Below the pieces are notes generated by a model. The model saw nothing but the letters and a program-made list of their open reading frames with translations, was not told the DNA's origin and ran no database searches. DNA of 64,000 nt from Spartinivicinus marinus (GTDB taxonomy: Bacteria; Pseudomonadota; Gammaproteobacteria; Pseudomonadales; Zooshikellaceae), in NCBI RefSeq assembly GCF_026309355.1, contig NZ_JAPJZK010000001.1, positions 2,562,501 to 2,626,500 of the forward strand, written 5' to 3'. Shown here piece after piece: positions 47,219-55,843 of the stretch (the first letter of the stretch is position 1; every line of letters begins with the position of its first letter). The position numbers were made by a program, and so were the translations under genes.

Positions 47219-48784
47219 ATGAACAAGGATGTCAGTATTAAAGATGTTTGTATTATTGGGGCTGGTATCTCTGGGTTGTGCACCATTAAAGAGTTATTGG
47301 AGCAAAACCATCGGGTTACCTGTTATGATAGTTCCCATACTATTGGAGGTGCATTTAATGCAGCCTGCGAAGGGGGGAAAGCCTATCGCACCATGCGGCT
47401 GACTATATCCAATTACTTTATGGCTTATTCATCTTTTCCTCCTTGTCTGGCTGAAGAGCGTTATTATTGGACTGCTCAGGAATACATCAAGTATCTTAAT
47501 GAATATGTAAGCTACTTTAAGCTGGGTGAACATATTTTGTTTAATCACCAAGTTATTCACATTAATACAAAAGCGAAACGCCCGACAATAACGGTTAAAA
47601 CTGATAAAGGTTTAGTTGAAAATAAAGTATTTGATTATGTAGTCATTTGTAGTGGGGCCAATGCAAGTGAATATGTACCTCAGTTTAGTGGTCAGGAAAC
47701 CTATACAGGTAAAATTATTCATTCCTCAATGTTCGATAAGCATAATTATCAAGGGAAGCGAGTGCTGTGTATTGGCCTTGGTGAAACTGGCAGTGATGTA
47801 TGCCATTTAATTGCACAGCAAGCAGATAGTTGTACTGTTGCAGTCAGAAATTTTCCATCGGTGGTGAGACGTTATGCCCATAATCATACTAATGATGCGT
47901 TAACAACCAAAATTCTTGGGGCGGCTGGCAAAGCAGGTGTTGATTGGTTTATGAAATGTCAGGCAGCCATTAAATTAAAATTTAGTAAGAGGTACAGCAA
48001 AAAAGAACGCTACTATTTTGAGTTGATTAAACATCAAAATGGTGGGTTCAGTGATAGATTTTTAACTAAGAATGATGCATTTATTGAAGATATCGTTAAT
48101 GGTCAGCTAACGCTGAAAAAAACAGAAATTAAGCATATTGAAGGCAACAAGGTTATGTTTAGTGATGGCACCCATGATATTTTCGATTTTATTGTGTGCA
48201 ATACGGGTTATAAAAATAACTTTTCATTTGTTGATTGTAGTCAGTTATTAGGCAATGTACGCGATTTGTTTAAACATATGTTGCATCCTCAATTACAAAC
48301 CAAATTAGCCTTAATTGGCTGGGCAAGGCCAACCCAGGGTGGGGTACCGGTGATGTCTGAAATACAGGCACGTTATCTGGCACAACTGTTATCTGGGAAA
48401 AAGCCTTGGCTTACTCAGCAACAACTAAATAGTCGTATAGAACAAGATCGACACTATGAAGAAAGCTTCTTTAAAAACAGTACGTGGCTTAAATCTCTGG
48501 TGGACTATCATCAATATATGCGTGAAATGGCAAGCTTAATTGATTGTCAACCGGGTATTCAATTACTACAAAACCCTGGTTTATTGATCAAGTATTGGTA
48601 TGGTTCCCATTTATCTTATTTTTATCGGTTACAAGGACCAGGTAGCCAACCTGATAAAATGAAAACTGTCATTAAAGCATTACCAGTAGCACAAACAAAA
48701 AGAAGAAGTGTGATTTTAACTTTGCTGTCGCTAGTTAATTTCATTTGTGGGGTATCTATAGTCAAAAAAGCAAACACTACCTAA
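47219..48784 (+). CDS. Flavin-containing monooxygenase-like protein
   Basis: 521 aa from the ATG at 47219 (a TTG at 47207 also opens the frame). The FAD motif is CIIGAGISGLC, and an FMO-like GAFNAACEGGKAYRTMRL follows. The NADP-binding motif is VLCIGLGETGSDVCHL (about 180). The C-terminal FIVCNTGYKNNF is the FMO ATG/NTGY motif. A C-terminal hydrophobic segment (about 500-515) may anchor it. FMO/BVMO-type enzymes oxygenate N, S or ketone groups; the substrate is unknown. It converges on the LysR gene with one base between the stops. Confidence 0.85.
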   Translation: MNKDVSIKDVCIIGAGISGLCTIKELLEQNHRVTCYDSSHTIGGAFNAACEGGKAYRTMRLTISNYFMAYSSFPPCLAEERYYWTAQEYIKYLNEYVSYFKLGEHILFNHQVIHINTKAKRPTITVKTDKGLVENKVFDYVVICSGANASEYVPQFSGQETYTGKIIHSSMFDKHNYQGKRVLCIGLGETGSDVCHLIAQQADSCTVAVRNFPSVVRRYAHNHTNDALTTKILGAAGKAGVDWFMKCQAAIKLKFSKRYSKKERYYFELIKHQNGGFSDRFLTKNDAFIEDIVNGQLTLKKTEIKHIEGNKVMFSDGTHDIFDFIVCNTGYKNNFSFVDCSQLLGNVRDLFKHMLHPQLQTKLALIGWARPTQGGVPVMSEIQARYLAQLLSGKKPWLTQQQLNSRIEQDRHYEESFFKNSTWLKSLVDYHQYMREMASLIDCQPGIQLLQNPGLLIKYWYGSHLSYFYRLQGPGSQPDKMKTVIKALPVAQTKRRSVILTLLSLVNFICGVSIVKKANTT

Positions 48785-49672
48785 CTAATCACTAAACATA
48801 GTTTTCCTTAGCGCTTTTATAAACAACTTCGCTGGTTGTGATAATGCTTGATAGCGACGATAGATTATGCCTAACGAAACATGAATTTCTGGAACAACAG
48901 GCAATACTTTGCAATCACTTGGTAGTAAATAAGGTATTGAGTAACGATCTACCAGGGCAATGCCTAGTCCTTGGGTAGCCATGCGGCAGGCAACCGCAAA
49001 GTAGTTGACCTGATTTTGACACTTCTCTCGCTTTAATCCAGGTAATTCACGGGCCATTAACTGTGCCCACCAGGTATTTCCAGAACACCAGATTACAGGG
49101 GCATTGATTAATTGATCTCGTGTTAAAACATCAGATGATGCCAAAGGATGCTCTTGTCGTATTAATGCAACAATACTACTGTTTCCTAGAGACTCCATCG
49201 CCAGCTCAGGAGCGTCTGTAGGAAAATGAACAATGCCTAGCTCTGCTTCACCTTGGGCGATATGGTTAGCAATATCAGCATTCTGCTGCACATTTAATTG
49301 TATCTGTAGTTGGGGATAATTCTGTTGAAATTGGCTGATTTGTATGGGCAGCAGCTCTTGTGCCAGGGCTGGAGGAGCCATGATTTCAAGCATCCCATGT
49401 TCCAGTGCTGCCATTCGCAGCCCTAGTTGGTTCAACCGTTGCAATGAGTGCTCCACATCTTGAGCGGCCTTAAACAAAGCTTTGGCTTCAGGAGTGGGTT
49501 GCAGTCTTCCACCAAGTCGCTGGAATAAAGGATAACCAAGACGTTGTTCAGCATGCTGCAACGATTTGGTAACAGCCGGCTGTGATATATGCAGTTGGCG
49601 AGCGGCTTCAGTCAGAGAGCCGGCTCGCATGATTGCTATAAAAATTTCTACATGACGGGCAGAAAGGGCCAT
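48785..49672 (-). CDS. LysR-family transcriptional regulator
   Basis: 295 aa. The winged helix is SARHVEIFIAIMRAGSLTEAARQLHISQPAVTKSLQHAEQ (4-43). The rest is the effector-binding domain. It is divergent from dadA, and the LysR-dadA layout suggests it controls amino-acid oxidation. Its stop is one base from the FMO stop. The effector is unknown. Confidence 0.93.
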   Translation of the reverse strand: MALSARHVEIFIAIMRAGSLTEAARQLHISQPAVTKSLQHAEQRLGYPLFQRLGGRLQPTPEAKALFKAAQDVEHSLQRLNQLGLRMAALEHGMLEIMAPPALAQELLPIQISQFQQNYPQLQIQLNVQQNADIANHIAQGEAELGIVHFPTDAPELAMESLGNSSIVALIRQEHPLASSDVLTRDQLINAPVIWCSGNTWWAQLMARELPGLKREKCQNQVNYFAVACRMATQGLGIALVDRYSIPYLLPSDCKVLPVVPEIHVSLGIIYRRYQALSQPAKLFIKALRKTMFSD

Positions 49673-49778
49673 AACATTTAGTTATACAAAATACACATAT
49701 TTCTATTATTTCTTATGCTCGGGTTCTTCGACAATAACTATTTAACAATTGTTGGGTTAACTGATAAGGGGCTGAAGA

Positions 49779-51002
49779 ATGAAAGTTGCTGTCGTTGGAG
49801 CAGGTGTTATAGGGCTAAGCTCAGCCTGGATGTTGCTCCAGCAAGGCTTTGAAGTGGAATTATTAGATCAGGCTACCGAGCCTGCTACCGGTTGTAGCCA
49901 CGCTAATGGTGGCCAGCTTTCGTATCACTACAATAGTCCGATCAATCAGCCTGGTCTGCTCAGGCAACTCCCCCTTGCTATTTTGGGTAAAGATCCAACC
50001 TTGGCTATAACTCACGAAGCAGGCTTTGATTTTTTATGCTGGGGGCTAAAGCTATTGGCCTGTTCTCGGCGTGCCCAAACTCAAAAATCTTCTTTAGCCA
50101 TGCAACAGCTAGGTATTCGTTCAGGTGAGTTAATGACCTCACTGCAGCACCAGCTGGGGTTATCATTTGACTTTCGCCCTGCATCAGGAAAGCTCTATCT
50201 TTACTTCGACCAAAAGAACTTGAGTCAGGCTTGTGATAACGCTGTTGGACAGCAACTTTCTAGTAAACAGCTGCAGGATGTCCCTGGAATTCATGGTCAA
50301 GCGGCTAATGCAATTGGTGCTTTAATACAACGAGGGGATGAGAGTGGCGATGCAGCGCTTTTTTGTCAGCAAATGTACACCAGGCTACAGCAGCAGCAAG
50401 GGTTTCGGTCACGATTGGCCAGTCCCGTTACTGATATTCGAATTGCGTCAGGGCGAGTTTTGGGGTTGAGTACGCCGACAGGTTCAGTACATGCTGATCA
50501 CTATTTGATTGCTTGTGGGTGTAGTAGTGTGCAGCTGGCACGAAAAGTAGGTATCAAATTGCCGATCTATCCAATGAAAGGTTATAGCCTTACTGTTCCG
50601 GCAACAGATAAATGCCCGGATATTTCAATTACCGACACGAAAAGAAAAATAGTTTATTGTCGCCTTGGCAATCGCTTACGAATTGCGGGGGTCGCTGAAT
50701 TTTCAGGGTGGGGGAGCAGTATTCGTTCTGCAGCCATTAATAATATGCTGTCCGCTGCACGTCAGTTGCTTCCAGAAGCAGGCAATTACAATCAGATACT
50801 GCAACAGTGGTGTGGATTACGCCCAGTGACTCCCGACAGTTTACCGTTAATTGGACAGACTAAAATTGCCAATCTTTGGCTCAATACTGGCCATGGAATG
50901 TTAGGGTGGACCCATGCGTTAAGTTCTGCCGAATTGATTTGCCAGCTTATTACTTCTTCTATTGGTACAGAAGATACGCCTTTCAATGCGCAGCGGTTTT
51001 GA
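49779..51002 (+). CDS. dadA: D-amino-acid dehydrogenase-like FAD oxidoreductase
   Basis: 407 aa. DadA deaminates D-amino acids and passes electrons to the respiratory chain. The FAD motif is VAVVGAGVIGLSSAWMLLQQG (3-23). The DadA signature SHANGGQLS is near residue 45, the small-domain helix YPMKGYSLTVPA near 270, and the C-terminal GLRPVTPDSLPLIG and NTGHGMLGWTHA motifs are present. The length is normal. A divergent LysR gene precedes it. No alr/dadX racemase is nearby. Confidence 0.88.
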   Translation: MKVAVVGAGVIGLSSAWMLLQQGFEVELLDQATEPATGCSHANGGQLSYHYNSPINQPGLLRQLPLAILGKDPTLAITHEAGFDFLCWGLKLLACSRRAQTQKSSLAMQQLGIRSGELMTSLQHQLGLSFDFRPASGKLYLYFDQKNLSQACDNAVGQQLSSKQLQDVPGIHGQAANAIGALIQRGDESGDAALFCQQMYTRLQQQQGFRSRLASPVTDIRIASGRVLGLSTPTGSVHADHYLIACGCSSVQLARKVGIKLPIYPMKGYSLTVPATDKCPDISITDTKRKIVYCRLGNRLRIAGVAEFSGWGSSIRSAAINNMLSAARQLLPEAGNYNQILQQWCGLRPVTPDSLPLIGQTKIANLWLNTGHGMLGWTHALSSAELICQLITSSIGTEDTPFNAQRF

Positions 51003-51154
51003 TGTTAAAGAGATAAAGCGGAAGGTGCATACAGTAACTGAATAGCAAAGGTTTCCGCTAGCTAAAATAAAGATACAAAAATACCCCTAAAAAGAGCTCA
51101 ATAAATATATGTAATTAATGGGAAGACAAGCATTTTTGTATCAACATGATTATT

Positions 51155-51577
51155 TTATATTAATGCTGAGTCTATTTCTTGAACAAACTGTTTAATGTCT
51201 TCACATACCTTTCGGTAGCAGCTAAGAGCTTCTTCTTCATTTGATGCATTGGCTGCTAGTTTGGGAGGGTCTTCAAAGCTGTGGTGGATGAATTTAGTTT
51301 TAGCAGGGAACACTGGACATACTTCATTAGCATGGTCACAAACAGTAATAACATATTCAAACTGACGCTCTGGCAATTGGTCAACTGTTTGAGACAGTTG
51401 TTGGCTAATATCGATACTGGCTTCTGCCATTACTTGTACAGCATAGGGGTTTAACCCGTGAGCTTCAATACCTGCAGAGTAAACTTCAAAATCATCAGGT
51501 CTTAAGTGTTTTAACCAGCCTTCGGCCATCTGGCTACGACAGGAGTTGCCAGTACATAAGAATAAAATGCGTATCAT
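51155..51577 (-). CDS. arsC: Arsenate reductase, thioredoxin-linked (LMW phosphatase fold)
   Basis: 140 aa from the ATG at 51577 (the frame also opens at 51604). It reduces arsenate to arsenite. The P-loop CTGNSCRS holds catalytic Cys8 (8-15). The redox pair is Cys80 and Cys87 in CDHANEVCPVF. The aspartate loop is SFEDPPKL. All three cysteines needed for the thioredoxin relay are present. No arsR or arsB is adjacent, so it may also be a general phosphatase-like protein, but the triad favours arsenate reduction. Confidence 0.92.
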   Translation of the reverse strand: MIRILFLCTGNSCRSQMAEGWLKHLRPDDFEVYSAGIEAHGLNPYAVQVMAEASIDISQQLSQTVDQLPERQFEYVITVCDHANEVCPVFPAKTKFIHHSFEDPPKLAANASNEEEALSCYRKVCEDIKQFVQEIDSALI

Positions 51578-51688
51578 ATTAGCTTGAGTATTTCGTCTGA
51601 TCACAATTATTATAGGTGCCTTCTATAGCCCAATGATATCAAGGCTTACATAACTTTTAAACTGGTTACCAGTTTCACCCTAATCGAT

Positions 51689-51811
51689 TTACCAATCTTT
51701 TGAACACTCTGGTGTTGCTGTTTGCTGAGTCTTGGAGACATCAGGCTTATCGGAAGATAAAGAAAACTGTTTAGTCAGAATGTCCAGAATTTTTGATATC
51801 CGATGAAACAT
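51689..51811 (-). CDS. Possible small protein (40 aa)
   Basis: A frame of 40 codons from the ATG at 51811 (it can be extended to 51889). A minus-strand TATAAT (51859-51864, with a weak -35 TTGCTA 20 bp upstream) lies at the right distance to drive it. AGGA is about nine bases before the ATG. The product (FHRISKILDILTKQFSL then a polar tail) is amphipathic. There is no homologue I know. It could instead be the locus of a short RNA. Confidence 0.3.
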   Translation of the reverse strand: MFHRISKILDILTKQFSLSSDKPDVSKTQQTATPECSKDW

Positions 51812-51901
51812 TTGGGCTAGTCCTGCTAGGCTATAAATACAAGTTTGGTAAAGCCTAATTATAACACTTTGGTTAAAAAAGGTTAGCAAGGATGCGCCAT
51901 A

Positions 51902-52855
51902 ATGATTTGTCCATCATGTGAACGCTTTTTAAAAGGATATAATACGCAATGCTCCTGTGGTTATAAGTTTATATTTCGCGCAAAAACAGAACCATTTAAT
52001 GACAATAAAATGAAGAAACTGGAGATTAAGGCTAGCGCATTCAATACCCGATACTTTACTAAAAATATGCTGTATAGTGTCTTTTTGAAGACATCTGCAA
52101 AGTCGCTTATAGCGCCTATTATTTTTGTTGTCATTTTTTGTGGGATTTTTTCTGCAATCCTTATTGGTGCCTTGTCTTATATTGGATTAATTATCGCTAC
52201 TCTTTTATTTGTAGTAGCTATTAAATTAGTGATTAAATCCAATAAGCCAATGAGCATAGAGGATTTTTCTGATTACTATAGACGCTGGGTAAACGCTAAA
52301 AGAAATAATAGCTATTTAGTTGATAAGCCAAAGTTAAAAAAACCGCCAGCTAACAATCAAGAAACAGATATTTTTGATTATGGTGCTGATCGTATAGTAG
52401 TTGTTGATGATCCTTTATTTGTAGACTGTTTAATACTAAATGAAGAGCATATGCGTTCAAAAGCTTTAATAGTATCTCAAGATGGTTATCCTCATTATTT
52501 AAAGGATCAATTTAAAAACCTATTAGAACAAGCCGAAAATATGCCTGTTGTTTTACTACATGGTACAAATCAAAATAAAATAAATATGGTGCAGGCGATT
52601 GAAAGAAATTTTAATGTCAAGCTAGCTGATACACAGGTATATGACTTGGGTTACTATGAAGAACAAATTAAACAAGCAAAATCACTATATAAACGAATGA
52701 GAATAACAAAATGTACTGTTGATATGTTGCCCTATCCACTATCTACTCAGCTAATCAGTAAAGATAAATCACAACTACAAGATATGCTGGTATTGGGTGC
52801 TGCAGCTGCAACAGCCAGTTATGTGTCTTTTTCCTTAGCCGATGATTTTGGATAA
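51902..52855 (+). CDS. Zinc-ribbon membrane protein of unknown function
   Basis: 317 aa. The N-terminus has a zinc-ribbon pattern C-x2-C then C-x-C (CPSCERFL... QCSCGYKF). Two membrane helices lie at about 70-92 and 93-113 (APIIFVVIFCGIFSAILIGAL, then YIGLIIATLLFVVAIK). A cytoplasmic part follows (about 120-317), beginning with MSIEDFSDYYRRWVNAK and ending with a hydrophobic AAAATASYV stretch. No family is recognised. Five bases separate it from the asparagine-synthetase-like gene, so it is the first gene of that operon. Confidence 0.75.
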   Translation: MICPSCERFLKGYNTQCSCGYKFIFRAKTEPFNDNKMKKLEIKASAFNTRYFTKNMLYSVFLKTSAKSLIAPIIFVVIFCGIFSAILIGALSYIGLIIATLLFVVAIKLVIKSNKPMSIEDFSDYYRRWVNAKRNNSYLVDKPKLKKPPANNQETDIFDYGADRIVVVDDPLFVDCLILNEEHMRSKALIVSQDGYPHYLKDQFKNLLEQAENMPVVLLHGTNQNKINMVQAIERNFNVKLADTQVYDLGYYEEQIKQAKSLYKRMRITKCTVDMLPYPLSTQLISKDKSQLQDMLVLGAAAATASYVSFSLADDFG

Positions 52856-52860
52856 AACAT

Positions 52861-54618
52861 ATGACTGGACTTGTTGGGTATTTTGGTAATCAACCAAAAA
52901 CAGTAATTCAAAAAATGGCTAGTCAGCTAGAACACCGTTTTGCTAATGGCTTACAGCAAGTTACAACAGAAGCACTGGTTGCAGCTGTTGGCACTGTTCC
53001 TGAAAATGCCAGCCAGAACTTTCATGTCGGGGTATGGAAAAAAGAAAGCGTAACATTGATCATTAATGGTTTTTTTACTGGCGACTCTTATAACACAAAA
53101 CCACATGATGTAGTAACAAGCTACTTACGTAGTGGTATTAATGAGCTATGTAGACTTGAAGGTGCTTTTATTATTGTTTTATATGATAAGCAATCAAGCG
53201 TAGGCTATTTAATTAGAGATGGTGCTGGACAAAAAACATTATATTTTAGTCAAATAAACCAAAGCTTATTTTTTGCTGTGGAACCCAAAGCTATACACCA
53301 ATTATCGCTTTTTACTCCACAGCTTAATAATTCTGCGCTTGCACAATATCTTAGTTTTAGCTTTGTACCTGGCTGTAATACGATGCTTAAAGGGTTGTAT
53401 GAGCTTCCTGCAGGCCATTATCTAACATGGAAAAATCATGAGTACTCGATAAAGCGTTACTTTCTTTTTGAGCAGGAAGTAATGAAAGAAAATCATCAAT
53501 ATCATGATGCTGATAATTCTGCCAAACAATTTAAAAAGCTATTAACCTCTGCGGTTTTAGATCGGTTGCCAGCCAACAGAGAGTTGGGTATATTTTTATC
53601 TGGTGGGTTAGATTCAAGTGTAGTTACTGCCGAACTGGCAAGTTTGTACCAGAATAAATTGAATACTTTTTCAATTCATTTTGGAAAAAAATACCCTAAT
53701 GAATTGGAGTATGCGAGACAAGTGGCAGAAAGGTACAAAACTAGCCATCATGAGGTTCATATTAAACCTAAACATTTTTTGCACCGTTTAAAAAATATTA
53801 TTTGGTTATTAGATGATCCCATTGGTGACCCTATAACAGTACCAAATTTTGAGTTAGCGCAGTATGCAAGTAACTATAGTCAGTGGATTTTTAACGGTGA
53901 AGGCGGTGATCCATGTTTTGGAGGGCCAAAAAACTATGGAATGTTGCTAAGTCAGTGGTATGGCACTGACTTTATGGGGTTAACCAGGCAAACACGTGAA
54001 GTGACTTATTTAAAGTCATTTCAGCGAGCATATGATGAATTGGAAAAACTATTAACGCCTGATGTAAAACATATGTTTTCTCATGAAGAAGACTTGGTGG
54101 GGGTATTGTCACCTTTTTTTAATACTAAAATACCTGATACTCTATTAAATAAGTTAATGGCTATGAACATACGATTAAAAGGAGCGCACTTAATTTTACC
54201 TAAAGTTGAGAGAATGTTACAGGCTCATAGGCTACATTCACTTTCACCATTGTTCGACGAACGAATTGTACGGTTTAGTTTCAGGTTACCAGGTAAACAA
54301 AAAATAAGTTATGGAGATGAAAAACTGGTGATGAAGCGGGCCTATCAGTTACAGCTACCTAAGTCGATTATTATTAGGCCCAAAAGTGGTATGCGTGTAC
54401 CTGTGCAGTTTTGGTGTCAAGGTGAGATGAAGCGCTATATAAAACACGTATTCTCTAAGAAAGCTGTAAATCAAGCAGGCATATTTAATTATGATAGGTT
54501 AAAGCAACTTATCAATTATAACACAGGTGAACATAATATGCGGTTTGGCATTAAGCTATGGATGTTATTAAGTTTTGAGATTTGGCGCAAACAAGTCATA
54601 GAAAAACAAGCTGCTTGA
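52861..54618 (+). CDS. Asparagine-synthetase-like protein with degenerate glutaminase site
   Basis: 585 aa in two domains. The N-terminal Ntn glutaminase-like domain (about 2-195) begins MTGLVGYFG: the catalytic Cys2 of AsnB is Thr, and the downstream HRG-D motif is LEHRFANG. It therefore probably cannot hydrolyse glutamine and would use free ammonia or another amine, as beta-lactam synthetases do. The C-terminal ATP-pyrophosphatase domain is intact, with SGGLDSS (247-253). It is flanked by a zinc-ribbon membrane protein, a cupin and a PilZ gene, an unusual setting for AsnB. A tailoring or amide-forming role is inferred. Confidence 0.9.
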   Translation: MTGLVGYFGNQPKTVIQKMASQLEHRFANGLQQVTTEALVAAVGTVPENASQNFHVGVWKKESVTLIINGFFTGDSYNTKPHDVVTSYLRSGINELCRLEGAFIIVLYDKQSSVGYLIRDGAGQKTLYFSQINQSLFFAVEPKAIHQLSLFTPQLNNSALAQYLSFSFVPGCNTMLKGLYELPAGHYLTWKNHEYSIKRYFLFEQEVMKENHQYHDADNSAKQFKKLLTSAVLDRLPANRELGIFLSGGLDSSVVTAELASLYQNKLNTFSIHFGKKYPNELEYARQVAERYKTSHHEVHIKPKHFLHRLKNIIWLLDDPIGDPITVPNFELAQYASNYSQWIFNGEGGDPCFGGPKNYGMLLSQWYGTDFMGLTRQTREVTYLKSFQRAYDELEKLLTPDVKHMFSHEEDLVGVLSPFFNTKIPDTLLNKLMAMNIRLKGAHLILPKVERMLQAHRLHSLSPLFDERIVRFSFRLPGKQKISYGDEKLVMKRAYQLQLPKSIIIRPKSGMRVPVQFWCQGEMKRYIKHVFSKKAVNQAGIFNYDRLKQLINYNTGEHNMRFGIKLWMLLSFEIWRKQVIEKQAA

Positions 54619-54657
54619 AGAGGAACTATCAATTGCTCTTTATATAAAGGTACTAGT

Positions 54658-55356
54658 ATGGAAGATGTAATAATATGGAATAATTATTTTGGGTTATTAT
54701 TTGATGATAGTAAAAGTAACTTCCCTTCACGGTTATTTGGTTACCAAACTTTTGATAAAAGCCAGCCTATTACTGTCAAAATAGATAATGCAGGAGCTTG
54801 TTTTGGGTATGTCTATGCAGGTCAGTTAACAGTATTGGATAATCTCGTTAGTTGGCAATTGCAGCGTGAACAATGGTTTCATATCCCTGCAGGTTGTCAA
54901 TTGATATTGCAACCTTTTTCTAAAGTTGTTATTTGTCAGCGGCTTGGTTATCGAGGTATGCATATAATGGGGGGGCCTATTGAGCAAACAGGACGACTTC
55001 GTTATATAGATGGCTGTACAGATAGCTTACTTTGCAGCCCTCCGTTGGCAGGCGACCCATGTTTGAACTTATTGCACTTCCCAACGAATATTACTCAAAC
55101 CCAGCATACTCATCCCAGCGTTCGGGCAGGAATGATTGTGAGAGGGTGTGGTGTGTGTTGTACAGAAAAGGATACGATTGAATTGCATGAAGGCATGATA
55201 TTTATAATTCCTACTGGTGCGGTACATAATTTTAAAACAACGCAGCAGAGTATGGATGTAATCGCCTATCATCCAGATAGTGATTGGGGGCCAACCCATG
55301 AAGAACACCCAATGATCAATCGTACTTGGGTCGGTGGTAAAAAAATAGTTAATTAA
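54658..55356 (+). CDS. Bicupin protein of the AsnB-like operon
   Basis: 232 aa. The C-terminal cupin (about 130-215) carries the metal ligands in TQTQHTHPSVRAGMIVRGCG (His-x-His) and a second motif, HEGMIFIIPTGAVHNF (Glu and His). The N-terminal half is a second, degenerate barrel (IPAGCQLILQP). Such proteins are oxygenases, isomerases or binding proteins. The gene lies 39 bases after the AsnB-like one and immediately before the PilZ gene; all are on one strand. Confidence 0.8.
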   Translation: MEDVIIWNNYFGLLFDDSKSNFPSRLFGYQTFDKSQPITVKIDNAGACFGYVYAGQLTVLDNLVSWQLQREQWFHIPAGCQLILQPFSKVVICQRLGYRGMHIMGGPIEQTGRLRYIDGCTDSLLCSPPLAGDPCLNLLHFPTNITQTQHTHPSVRAGMIVRGCGVCCTEKDTIELHEGMIFIIPTGAVHNFKTTQQSMDVIAYHPDSDWGPTHEEHPMINRTWVGGKKIVN

Positions 55357-55374
55357 GTGATAGAGGTGAGTAAT

Positions 55375-55719
55375 GTGGAAAAATTAAGACTTAATGATCA
55401 CCGGCGTTACCCCCGAACCAAGGTTCAATGGTCAGGTGTTATTAAATACCGAGACCATATTATTGAAGTGACTACAGTTGATATTTCCGTACAAGGGATA
55501 ATGGTAGAGTCCTCTTTTAAAGTGAAAACTAATCAACATGCTATGTTAATGTTGAACTGTAATTTTAATAATAAAAAAGCAGTTCTCTACGCTAAGACTA
55601 GAGTTAAGCAAATACGAGTCAGTCAATACAAATTTAATTTGATATTAATATTTGAGGAAATTTCGCCTAAATTTAGGAATTTTATAGATAATTTTGTGTC
55701 AGCTAGTCAGAATTTTTGA
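55375..55719 (+). CDS. PilZ-domain protein (c-di-GMP receptor candidate)
   Basis: 114 aa from the GTG at 55375, which has GAGG eight bases upstream; the frame opens at a GTG at 55357, without a site. The PilZ motifs are present: RRYPR (R-x3-R type) and DISVQG (D-x-S-x-x-G). These bind c-di-GMP. It is immediately behind the cupin gene, so the operon output may be controlled by c-di-GMP. Confidence 0.85.
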   Translation: MEKLRLNDHRRYPRTKVQWSGVIKYRDHIIEVTTVDISVQGIMVESSFKVKTNQHAMLMLNCNFNNKKAVLYAKTRVKQIRVSQYKFNLILIFEEISPKFRNFIDNFVSASQNF

Positions 55720-55843
55720 TTTGACTGTAGAATGTCATCGTACTTTAGTTTTGGGGGTACCAGTTTTATATTCTAGCTAAGGTTGTTCATATTTCAAACT
55801 TAGTGCTGGTTGATGGTTAATAAGTGTGATTTTTACTCTAGCA

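Noticed and set aside
52861-54618. Lasso-peptide cyclase operon
   Set aside because: No precursor or leader-peptidase gene is adjacent, and the order with cupin and PilZ is not that of lasso clusters.
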